From positions 1 to 5,418 of the forward strand of contig NZ_SPQM01000223.1 in assembly GCF_004570345.1 (NCBI RefSeq): DNA of 5,418 bases, written 5' to 3'. The notes beneath the pieces were generated by a model that had not been told where the DNA came from, did not search any database, and saw nothing but the letters and a program-made list of their open reading frames with translations. A program made the position numbers and the translations under genes. This DNA is from Blastococcus sp. CT_GayMR20 (GTDB lineage Bacteria > Actinomycetota > Actinomycetes > Mycobacteriales > Geodermatophilaceae). Shown in pieces: positions 1-5,418 of the stretch (the first letter of the stretch is position 1; each line of letters opens with the position of its first letter).

Positions 1-208
1 ACGGCCGTCGCCACCCGCGCCACCGGCCCGGCTGCGCGCCGGCCGTGGCGGTACGGAGGGCGGTGAGCTCGGCGGGCGTGAGGGTCTCACCGGCGGCGAC
101 CCGCTGGCGCAGCGCGAGGGCGTCGCGCAGGGCCTGGGCCTCCCGGGCGCTGAGGGGAGGCCGGGCAGCGGACGCGCGAGGACGCGCCGGCGTGCGTGTG
201 GCAGGCAC
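1..208 (-). CDS. Hypothetical protein, N-terminal part, cut by left edge
   Basis: I do not recognise this protein. Reading leftwards on the minus strand, a frame is open from a TAG at 233-235 to the window edge, and almost every third codon position is G or C, as in the confirmed genes here. The best start is GTG at 206-208, preceded by GGGGGA about 4 bases upstream, a purine-rich but rather close ribosome binding site. The visible 69 residues begin with a basic, Pro/Ala/Arg-rich stretch. A likely helical segment of about 30 residues follows (LSAREAQALRDALALRQRV, then GETLTPAELTALR), ending in a Trp/Arg/Gly-rich stretch at the edge. No membrane segment or catalytic motif is visible. Opposite-strand frames here are Arg/Ser-rich and look like shadows. 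It could be a small DNA-binding or regulatory protein, but nothing seen proves that. Confidence 0.42.
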   Translation of the reverse strand, partial: MPATRTPARPRASAARPPLSAREAQALRDALALRQRVAAGETLTPAELTALRTATAGAQPGRWRGWRRP

Positions 209-324
209 TGCGTCCCCCGGCGTCTCGTCGTCCTACGTGGCCGGCTCCGGCTGCGGTTGCAGCTGGAGCGTTCGACCTCGTATCGACGTGCCGAGGGGGA
301 CCGCTGAACGACCTCACCCCCCGT

Positions 325-342
325 CTCACCCCTCCGGGTGAG
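325..342 (-). terminator. Possible hairpin terminator after the 64-residue gene
   Basis: CTCACCC (325-331) and GGGTGAG (336-342) form a perfect 7-bp stem with a 4-base loop. It lies about 25 bases downstream of the 64-residue gene's stop codon. No T-run follows on either strand. Hairpins without a T-run are often proposed as terminators in actinobacteria, so this is a plausible but weak call. The stem is symmetric and could act on either strand. Confidence 0.35.
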
Positions 343-366
343 GGTGAAACGTGCGGGCCGTCCCTC

Positions 367-561
367 CTAGGGGGCCCACCAGGCGCCGTGCCGGTGGACC
401 AGGGGGATCCGCAGCTCGCCGCCGTCCTCGGTGGAGACGACGACCTCGACCCCGGTGATGCGGACCGGCGGTCCGTCGTCCTCGGGCTCGAGCACCTGTC
501 CGGTCGCCAGGGGGATCGGGGGCACGACGAGGACGTCGTCGCCGGACGGCGGCTCGGCCAT
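367..561 (-). CDS. Small hypothetical protein, 64 residues
   Basis: I do not recognise a family. The frame runs from ATG at 559-561 to TAG at 367-369. GGGAGG lies 6 bases before the start, a near-ideal Shine-Dalgarno sequence, and almost all third codon positions are G or C; these two facts are the main evidence that it is real. The protein is acidic at its N-terminus (MAEPPSGDDVLVVPPIPLA), has a Pro/Asp/Glu-rich turn around residues 24-32, and continues as alternating hydrophobic residues (VRITGVEVVVS, then GELRIPLVHRHGAWWAP) that suggest two or three beta strands. There is no signal peptide, membrane segment or cysteine. It is read in the same direction as gltA but is separated from it by 183 bases holding strong hairpins, and it has its own -10-like element, so it is probably transcribed alone. 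Function unknown; a small cytoplasmic beta-rich protein is the most that can be said. Confidence 0.72.
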   Translation of the reverse strand: MAEPPSGDDVLVVPPIPLATGQVLEPEDDGPPVRITGVEVVVSTEDGGELRIPLVHRHGAWWAP

Positions 562-618
562 GGCGGTCCTCCCAGGAGTGCTCAGCCCGTGTCGGGTCTG
601 CCCGGAACGGGCGCTCCC

Positions 619-624
619 ACCGTA
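619..624 (-). promoter_or_regulatory. Candidate -10 element for the 64-residue gene
   Basis: TACGGT, read on the minus strand, fits the actinobacterial housekeeping -10 pattern TANNNT. It would place the transcript start near 612 and leave a leader of about 50 bases containing the GGGAGG ribosome binding site. No recognisable -35 is present; the spacer region contains a GGGGG/CCCCC mini-hairpin (625-637). TANNNT is a loose pattern, so this is a tentative call. Confidence 0.3.
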
Positions 625-648
625 GGGGGCGTCCCCCGGGCAGGGATC

Positions 649-687
649 GGGCCGGGCAGCTCCTCCCGGGGGAGGGCTGCCCGGCCC
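649..687 (-). terminator. Strong bulged hairpin, probable gltA terminator
   Basis: Arms 649-660 and 676-687 pair perfectly over 12 bp. A single unpaired base at 661 follows, then an inner CCTCC/GGAGG stem of 5 bp (662-666 with 671-675) closing a 4-base loop. It starts 58 bases beyond the gltA stop on the minus strand and lies well upstream of the next gene. No T-run follows, so it would be a hairpin-only terminator of the kind often proposed in GC-rich actinobacteria. It could also serve as a 3'-end stability element for the gltA transcript. Its architecture closely matches the hairpin at 4665-4705. Confidence 0.65.
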
Positions 688-744
688 AGGGGCCCGTCCC
701 GGGGCTCCCCGACCCTGCGGGGTGAGGAGGACGGGGTCCTTTTG

Positions 745-2061
<1,317 letters not shown>

Positions 2062-2069
2062 GATCTCGG

Positions 2070-2075
2070 ACGCTA
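2070..2075 (-). promoter_or_regulatory. Candidate -10 element for a leaderless gltA transcript
   Basis: TAGCGT on the minus strand fits TANNNT and is separated from the gltA GTG by 8 bases. The predicted transcript start (about 7 bases past the last T) is within 2 bases of the GTG, so the mRNA would be leaderless or almost so. That agrees with the lack of a Shine-Dalgarno sequence. No TTGACA-like -35 is visible 16-18 bases upstream. The hairpin at 2104-2131 lies just upstream of the promoter region. Confidence 0.4.
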
Positions 2076-2103
2076 CTGGCAGACGGGCGCAGGTGCCGCC
2101 CGA

Positions 2104-2131
2104 GCGGGTGCGGGGAGGCCCCCGCACCCGC
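2104..2131 (-). terminator. Perfect 12-bp hairpin, probable fumC terminator
   Basis: GCGGGTGCGGGG (2104-2115) pairs perfectly with CCCCGCACCCGC (2120-2131) around a 4-base loop. It begins 7 bases past the fumC TGA on the minus strand. Nothing T-rich follows. The position directly behind the stop codon, the complete GC pairing except for one A-T pair, and the presence of a separate -10-like element before gltA all fit a terminator isolating fumC from gltA. Partial read-through or a role as a 3' stabiliser in a fumC-gltA transcript cannot be excluded from sequence alone. Confidence 0.7.
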
Positions 2132-2138
2132 CCGGCGG

Positions 2139-3557
2139 TCACGGGTGGGTCATCGAGAGGACGTCGAGGGCCTCGTCCAGCTGCTGCTCGGTGAGCTTGC
2201 CCTGATCGACGTATCCGCGTTCGACGACGACCTGGCGGATCGTCTTCTTCTCCTTCAGCGACTGCTTGGCGACGATCGCCGCCTCCTCGTAGCCGATGTA
2301 CTTGTTCAACGGGGTGACGATCGACGGGGAGGACTCGGCCAGCTCGCGGCAGCGCTCGACGTTGGCGGTGATCCCGTCGACGCAGCGGTCGGCCAGCAGC
2401 CGGCTGACGTTCGACAGGAGCCGGATCGACTCGAGCACGTTGCGCGCCATCAGCGGCAGGGTCACGTTGAGCTCGAAGTTGCCGGTCGTTCCGGCGAAGG
2501 CGACCGCGGCGTCGTTGCCGATGACCTGGGCGGCGACCTGCACGGTGGCCTCCGGGATCACCGGGTTCACCTTGCCGGGCATGATCGAGCTGCCCGGCTG
2601 CAGGTCGGGCAGGTAGATCTCGCCGAGGCCGGTGCGCGGGCCCGAGCCCATCCAGCGCAGGTCGTTGGCGATCTTCACCAGCCCCACGGCGATCGTGCGC
2701 AGCTGACCGGAGGCCTCGACGAGCCCGTCGCGCGAGCTCTGTGCCTCGAAGTGGTCGCGCGCCTCGGTGAGCGGCAGGTCGAGCTGGCCGGCCAGCCGCT
2801 CGATGATGGCGGCGGCGAACCCGGGCGGGGTGTTGATCCCGGTGCCGACGGCAGTGCCGCCCAGCGGCAGCTCACCGATGCGGGGGAGCGAGGCCCGGAG
2901 CCGCTCGACGCCGTAGCGGACGGCGGCCGCGTACCCGCCGAACTCCTGGCCGAGGGTCACCGGCGTGGCGTCCATCAGGTGCGTGCGGCCGCTCTTCACG
3001 ACCTCGGCGAACTCGTCGGCCTTGCGCGACAGCGACAGCTCGAGGTGCTGCAGGGCGGGGATCAGGTCGCGGACGATCGCCCCCGTCGTCGCCACGTGGA
3101 TGGCCGACGGGAAGACGTCGTTGGACGACTGCGAGGCGTTCACGTGGTCGTTCGGGTGCACCGGCTTGCCGAGCGCCTCGGTCGCGAGGGTGGCGATGAC
3201 CTCGTTGGTGTTCATGTTGCTCGACGTCCCGGAGCCGGTCTGGAAGACGTCGATCGGGAAGTGCTCGTCGAACTCGCCGGTGGCCACGCGGGCGGCGGCA
3301 TCGGTGACGGCTGCGGCGATCCCGCCGTCCAGGACGCCCAGGTCGGCGTTCACCGTGGCGGCCGCCCCCTTGATGGCGGCCAGGGCGCCGATCAGCTCGC
3401 GCTCGATCGGCGTGCCGGAGATCGGGAAGTTCTCGACGGCCCGCTGCGTCTGCGCGCGCCACTTGGCCCACGCGGGTACGCGGACCTCTCCCATGGAGTC
3501 GTGCTCGATGCGGTACTCCCCGCCGGCCTGGTCTGCGGCGTCCTGCTGAGGGGCCAC
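2139..3557 (-). CDS. fumC: Class II fumarate hydratase (fumarase C)
   Basis: Reversibly hydrates fumarate to L-malate in the TCA cycle; the family is an iron-free, oxygen-stable cytoplasmic homotetramer. The 472-residue protein matches the usual 460-475 length. Landmarks are [15 protein letters not shown] near the N-terminus, [16 protein letters not shown] (about 105-120), [11 protein letters not shown] (140-150), [11 protein letters not shown] with the catalytic-site His193, and the superfamily signature [11 protein letters not shown] (322-332), whose serine pair 323-324 lies on the catalytic loop. It ends in the C-terminal domain with [14 protein letters not shown] and the [11 protein letters not shown] segment. 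The GTG at 3555-3557 is chosen as start because GGGAG lies 6 bases before it and it gives family length. The open frame extends to 3743, but the extra 62 residues are Pro/Arg-rich, run into the divergent promoter region and lack family support. The gene is intact. It is followed by gltA in the same direction, 77 bases after the stop, with a hairpin between. Argininosuccinate lyase or aspartase are excluded by the overall fumarase-type motifs. Confidence 0.97.
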   Translation of the reverse strand: MAPQQDAADQAGGEYRIEHDSMGEVRVPAWAKWRAQTQRAVENFPISGTPIERELIGALAAIKGAAATVNADLGVLDGGIAAAVTDAAARVATGEFDEHFPIDVFQTGSGTSSNMNTNEVIATLATEALGKPVHPNDHVNASQSSNDVFPSAIHVATTGAIVRDLIPALQHLELSLSRKADEFAEVVKSGRTHLMDATPVTLGQEFGGYAAAVRYGVERLRASLPRIGELPLGGTAVGTGINTPPGFAAAIIERLAGQLDLPLTEARDHFEAQSSRDGLVEASGQLRTIAVGLVKIANDLRWMGSGPRTGLGEIYLPDLQPGSSIMPGKVNPVIPEATVQVAAQVIGNDAAVAFAGTTGNFELNVTLPLMARNVLESIRLLSNVSRLLADRCVDGITANVERCRELAESSPSIVTPLNKYIGYEEAAIVAKQSLKEKKTIRQVVVERGYVDQGKLTEQQLDEALDVLSMTHP

Positions 3558-3600
3558 GCTGCGCTCCCGAGTGTGTCGTGGTGACGGTGCTCCGCACGCG

Positions 3601-3606
3601 ACCCTA
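3601..3606 (-). promoter_or_regulatory. fumC: Candidate -10 element for fumC
   Basis: TAGGGT on the minus strand fits TANNNT. It predicts a transcript start near 3594 and a leader of about 37 bases that carries the GGGAG ribosome binding site of the GTG at 3557. A -35 match is poor; a GGAAC lies further upstream on the same strand, but its spacing to a plausible partner (18-19 bases) is not convincing for an ECF-type promoter. Confidence 0.38.
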
Positions 3607-3632
3607 GACACCCCCGGGAGCCGCGCTGGTTC

Positions 3633-3658
3633 CGGTCCGCGCGCGGGCGGCCGGACCG
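3633..3658. promoter_or_regulatory. Inverted repeat in the divergent fumC/membrane-protein intergenic region
   Basis: CGGTCCG (3633-3639) and CGGACCG (3652-3658) form a perfect 7-bp dyad with a 12-base spacer. It lies between the two divergent -10-like elements (3601-3606 on minus, 3689-3694 on plus), upstream of both predicted -35 positions. That is a natural place for an operator acting on both genes, but a 7-bp dyad can arise by chance in sequence this GC-rich and no regulator is known from the window. Confidence 0.3.
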
Positions 3659-3688
3659 CGGGAGGTGGAGGTCGGGAACGGGGGGCCT

Positions 3689-3694
3689 TAGCAT
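3689..3694 (+). promoter_or_regulatory. Candidate -10 element for the Pro-rich membrane protein gene
   Basis: TAGCAT fits TANNNT and would start the transcript near 3701, giving a leader of about 36 bases with GAGGGG (3724-3729) as ribosome binding site 7 bases before the ATG. The -35 position holds only GGAGGTGG-type sequence and no TTGACA match. The leader contains a 12-bp palindrome, GACGACGTCGTC, at 3706-3717. Confidence 0.35.
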
Positions 3695-3736
3695 CCGGCA
3701 GGACCGACGACGTCGTCCTCTCCGAGGGGTGTCCCC

Positions 3737-4648
3737 ATGTCACAGCCGCCGTACCCGCCGCCGGGCGGCAACGACCCCGGGGGCGACGAGCCCGGATCCC
3801 GGGGCTGGAACCCGCCCGGAGGTGCCGACGACCCCACCCGGCAGTTCAACCCGCCGCCCGGTGGTGGCCCGGGTGAGGGGCAGCGCGACCAGACGCAGCA
3901 GTTCCCGCAGCCGGGTCCCTACGGGCCGCCCGGGCAGCCGGGCCAGCCCTACGGCCAGCCGGCCCAGCCCTACGGCCAGCAGCCCTACGGGCAGCCCGGA
4001 CAGCCGCCGTACGGGCAGCCGGGTCAGCCGCCGTACGGGCAGCCGGGTCAGCCGCCGTACGGGCAGCCGGGTCAGCCGCCGTACGGGCAGCCGGGTCAGC
4101 CGCCGTACGGGCAGCAGTCGTACGGCCAGCCCGGCGGGCCGGGACAGCCGCCCTACGGTCCGCCGTGGGGTCCCCCCGGTGGCCAGCCGCCGAAGGGCAA
4201 CCGCAACACCCTGATCGCGCTGATCGTCGCCGGCGTCGTGGTGCTCGCGGCAGTGGGCGTCGCCCTGTGGTTGCTGCTCGGCGGCGACGACGACCCCCCG
4301 ACGGCGAGCGACGCCACCACGAGCAGCTCGAGCAGCGCCCAGGAGACGACGTCGTCGAGCTCCCGGTCGTCGACGAGTTCGTCCAGCACCTCGTCGACGA
4401 CGTCGTCCAGCTCGCCGACCAGCAGCGCGAACATCCCGCCGGCCGGGGGCCCTCCCGAGGGGCTGGGCGACGACCCGACCCTCGACGAGTTCGCCCAGGA
4501 GTGCTACGACGGCAGCATGGACTCCTGCGACCTGCTCTACGGGGCCTCCGACGACGGGTCGGCCTACAAGGCCTACGGGGACACCTGCGCGGGCCGGCAA
4601 CCGGAGGGAACCCAGATCCTCTGCACCACCGCCTTCCCCGACGACTGA
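3737..4648 (+). CDS. Pro/Gln/Gly-rich single-pass membrane protein with extracytoplasmic four-cysteine domain
   Basis: A 303-residue protein in four parts. Residues 1-152 are a disordered Pro/Gly/Gln/Tyr-rich tail, including tandem QPPYGQPG repeats (about 89-126). Residues 158-181 are a hydrophobic transmembrane helix preceded by KGNR, so by the positive-inside rule the long N-terminal tail is cytoplasmic. Residues about 189-231 are a Ser/Thr linker. Residues 247-299 form a small domain with Cys256, Cys264, Cys284 and Cys296, built around [14 protein letters not shown] and [12 protein letters not shown] recall this Cys-Asp-Leu-Tyr/Tyr-Gly-x-Thr-Cys pattern as a recurrent C-terminal module in actinobacterial membrane proteins, but cannot name its family with certainty. 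Two extracytoplasmic disulfides are likely. The ATG at 3737 has GAGGGG 7 bases upstream. The gene is divergent from fumC and followed by a strong terminator, so it is probably monocistronic. Role unknown; an envelope-associated scaffold or sensor is an inference. The protein is intact. Confidence 0.9.
   Translation: MSQPPYPPPGGNDPGGDEPGSRGWNPPGGADDPTRQFNPPPGGGPGEGQRDQTQQFPQPGPYGPPGQPGQPYGQPAQPYGQQPYGQPGQPPYGQPGQPPYGQPGQPPYGQPGQPPYGQPGQPPYGQQSYGQPGGPGQPPYGPPWGPPGGQPPKGNRNTLIALIVAGVVVLAAVGVALWLLLGGDDDPPTASDATTSSSSSAQETTSSSSRSSTSSSSTSSTTSSSSPTSSANIPPAGGPPEGLGDDPTLDEFAQECYDGSMDSCDLLYGASDDGSAYKAYGDTCAGRQPEGTQILCTTAFPDD
4001..4114 (+). repeat. Perfect 24-bp tandem repeat, 4.75 copies
   Basis: Four identical 24-base units (4001-4024, 4025-4048, 4049-4072, 4073-4096), each beginning CAGCCGCCGTACGGG, are followed by 18 identical bases of a fifth. 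They lie in frame and encode QPPYGQPG. Upstream (about 3950-4000) are degenerate copies with synonymous and short length changes. Identity down to third positions in the core units, against the degenerate flank, suggests recent expansion by replication slippage. Copy changes of 24 bases would keep the frame and only lengthen or shorten the cytoplasmic tail. Confidence 0.93.
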
Positions 4649-4664
4649 GTCCGCACCTGCGCCC

Positions 4665-4705
4665 GAGCCGGCCCGGCCCTCCCTGCGGAGGTGCCGGGCC
4701 GGTTC
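4665..4705 (+). terminator. Strong bulged hairpin, probable terminator of the membrane protein gene
   Basis: Arms 4668-4677 and 4693-4702 pair perfectly over 10 bp and extend by A-T and G-C pairs through a G-T wobble to 4665/4705. Inside is CCTCC (4678-4682) pairing with GGAGG (4687-4691) around the 4-base loop CTGC, with one bulged T at 4692. It begins 17 bases after the TGA at 4646-4648, and a mildly T-rich stretch (TTCTCGTCCT) overlaps and follows its end. This is the best intrinsic-terminator candidate in the window. Confidence 0.75.
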
Positions 4706-4731
4706 TCGTCCTGAGGAGGCAAGCTGTCGGC

Positions 4732-4737
4732 TACGGT
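4732..4737 (+). promoter_or_regulatory. Candidate -10 element for a leaderless DUF1707 transcript
   Basis: TACGGT fits TANNNT and is followed after 8 bases by the GTG at 4746. The predicted start of transcription falls within 2 bases of that GTG, which has no Shine-Dalgarno sequence near it; the GAGGAGG at 4713-4719 is too far away (over 25 bases) to serve it. No good -35 is visible. The spacing equals that before gltA. Confidence 0.4.
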
Positions 4738-4745
4738 CCGGAACC

Positions 4746-5418
4746 GTGTCCGAGGGTCCTGACAGTTCTGTGCGCGCCTCCGACGCCGACCGCGAGGCCG
4801 CGGTCACGCGGCTCCAGACCGCCGTGTCGGAGGGCCGGATCGATCTCGACGAGTTCGGTCAGCGGGCGGACGCGGCGTACGCGGCGGTGACGAGGGCCGA
4901 GCTCGACGGGCTGCTGGCCGACCTGCCGGCGAACGCGCCCCCGCCGCGGGAGATCGTCGGGATGCGGGTGCCGGAGGAGATCCGGGGGGTCTTCGGCGAC
5001 ATCCGGCTCTCGGGCGGCGCAGCGGTGCCCCAGCGGGTGCACAACGTCTTCGGTGACATCCGCCTGGACCTGCGCGGTCTACGGACCGGGGCGGACCGGA
5101 TCGACCTCCACCTCACCACCGTCTTCGGCGACGTGGAGGTCATCGTGTCGGAAGGGGTGGACGCCGAGCTGCAGGGCAGGACGATGTTCGGCGACCGGAA
5201 GGTCGACCTCGCTCCGGTGCAGCGGCTGGCCGGCACCCCGCTGGTCGTCGTCCACGCGTCGGCGGTCTTCGGCGACCTCCGGCTGCGCAGCCTGGCCCCG
5301 GGGGAGTCGCCCAGCCGGTGGCGGGCGCTGATGGACCGGCTGGCGCAGCGGCCGCTGCCTCCGCTGCCGACACCCCCGCCGCCGCCGACACCCCCGCCGC
5401 CGCCGACACCCCCGCCGC
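4746..5418 (+). CDS. DUF1707 (SHOCT-like) protein with LiaF-like FGD repeats and Pro-rich tail, cut by right edge
   Basis: The 224 visible residues have three parts. Residues 9-61 are a DUF1707 domain: VRASDADREAAV at its start, then EGRIDLDEFGQRADAAYAA and ELDGLLADLP, very typical of this actinobacterial helical domain. Residues about 76-182 carry five FGD motifs (83-85, 102-104, 127-129, 148-150, 175-177) on short beta strands such as VFGDIRL, resembling the C-terminal domain of LiaF-type cell-wall stress proteins. From residue 203 the chain is proline-rich with PTPPPP repeats running off the edge. No membrane helix is seen so far. I infer an envelope-stress or membrane-associated regulatory role from the domain types; it is not shown here. 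GTG at 4746 is preferred because a -10-like TACGGT lies 8 bases upstream, suggesting leaderless translation. GTG at 4770 is the alternative and would start exactly at the conserved VRASDADRE, as many family members do. The 3' end is missing. Confidence 0.88.
   Translation, partial: MSEGPDSSVRASDADREAAVTRLQTAVSEGRIDLDEFGQRADAAYAAVTRAELDGLLADLPANAPPPREIVGMRVPEEIRGVFGDIRLSGGAAVPQRVHNVFGDIRLDLRGLRTGADRIDLHLTTVFGDVEVIVSEGVDAELQGRTMFGDRKVDLAPVQRLAGTPLVVVHASAVFGDLRLRSLAPGESPSRWRALMDRLAQRPLPPLPTPPPPPTPPPPPTPPP
5367..5418 (+). repeat. 18-bp tandem repeat encoding PTPPPP, running off the edge
   Basis: Two identical 18-base units (5367-5384 and 5385-5402), each beginning CCGACACCCCCG, are followed by 16 identical bases of a third that is cut by the window end. 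They are in frame with the DUF1707 gene and encode Pro-Thr-Pro-Pro-Pro-Pro. The true copy number cannot be seen. Base-level identity between copies suggests slippage expansion. Confidence 0.9.

Noticed and set aside
600..637. Small hairpins GCCCG-GAA-CGGGC (600-612) and GGGGG-CGT-CCCCC (625-637)
   Set aside because: Stems of 5 bp with 3-base loops are expected by chance at this GC content; only the long bulged hairpin at 649-687 stands out.
728..743. AGGAC-GGG-GTCCT stem followed by TTT on the plus strand, just past the gltA stop
   Set aside because: The stem has only 5 bp, and the T-run is on the strand with no gene upstream; on the gltA strand it is not followed by T residues.
2062..2142. 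Extended citrate synthase start at GTG 2142 overlapping the fumC stop
   Set aside because: The 27 added residues are Arg/Gly-rich and foreign to the family, and they cover a perfect hairpin; a -10-like element and a GTG at 2061 explain the start better.
2145..3584. 479-codon plus-strand frame antisense to fumC
   Set aside because: Shadow of the fumarase gene; no domain-like sequence, and all fumarase motifs are on the minus strand.
3661..3686. GGAGGTGGAGG and later G-runs as a possible G-quadruplex near the plus-strand promoter
   Set aside because: Only two-G tracts plus one G-run in a very G-rich region; too weak to call without a background comparison.
3706..3717. 12-bp palindrome GACGACGTCGTC in the membrane protein gene leader, considered as an operator
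   Set aside because: The same 12 bases occur at 4345-4356 and 4396-4407 inside the Ser/Thr linker coding sequence, so it is easily produced by common codons in this genome; not called as a site.
3558..3743. Extended fumarase start near 3743
   Set aside because: The extra 62 residues are Pro/Arg-rich, occupy the divergent promoter region and would overlap the start of the plus-strand gene; GTG 3557 has a good ribosome binding site and gives family length.
3740..4807. 355-codon minus-strand frame opposite the membrane protein gene
   Set aside because: Its RLPVRRLT repeats are only the reverse reading of the 24-bp tandem repeat; the plus frame has a start, ribosome binding site, membrane helix and terminator.

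Overview
The window comes from a very GC-rich actinobacterial chromosome. Nearly every codon in the recognisable genes ends in G or C, starts are often GTG, and the two metabolic enzymes closely resemble the mycobacterial/actinobacterial forms of citrate synthase and class II fumarase. A member of the Geodermatophilaceae (Blastococcus/Modestobacter-like) would fit, but that assignment rests on recall of similar proteins and not on a search.

Layout. Bases 1-208 (minus) hold the N-terminal part of an unrecognised gene that runs off the left edge. Bases 367-561 (minus) encode a 64-residue orphan protein with an excellent ribosome binding site. Bases 745-2061 (minus) are citrate synthase (gltA), and bases 2139-3557 (minus) are class II fumarase (fumC). 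A 179-base divergent intergenic region separates fumC from a plus-strand gene (3737-4648) for a Pro/Gln/Gly-rich, single-pass membrane protein with an extracytoplasmic four-cysteine domain. Bases 4746-5418 (plus) hold most of a DUF1707 protein with a LiaF-like repeat region and a proline-rich tail, cut by the right edge.

How it works together. fumC and gltA are both TCA-cycle enzymes read in the same direction, but a perfect 12-bp hairpin sits 7 bases after the fumC stop, and gltA has its own -10-like hexamer. They therefore look like neighbouring separate units more than a tight operon. The two plus-strand genes have features of envelope or envelope-stress proteins; a strong hairpin between them suggests separate transcription units. 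Short strong hairpins lie downstream of most complete genes, and two of them share an unusually similar architecture.

No new defence system, mobile element, RNA gene or CRISPR array is visible. The points most worth a second look are the matched terminator architecture, two probable leaderless GTG starts with identical promoter spacing, a perfect 24-bp tandem repeat in the membrane protein gene, and a dyad in the centre of the divergent fumC promoter region.
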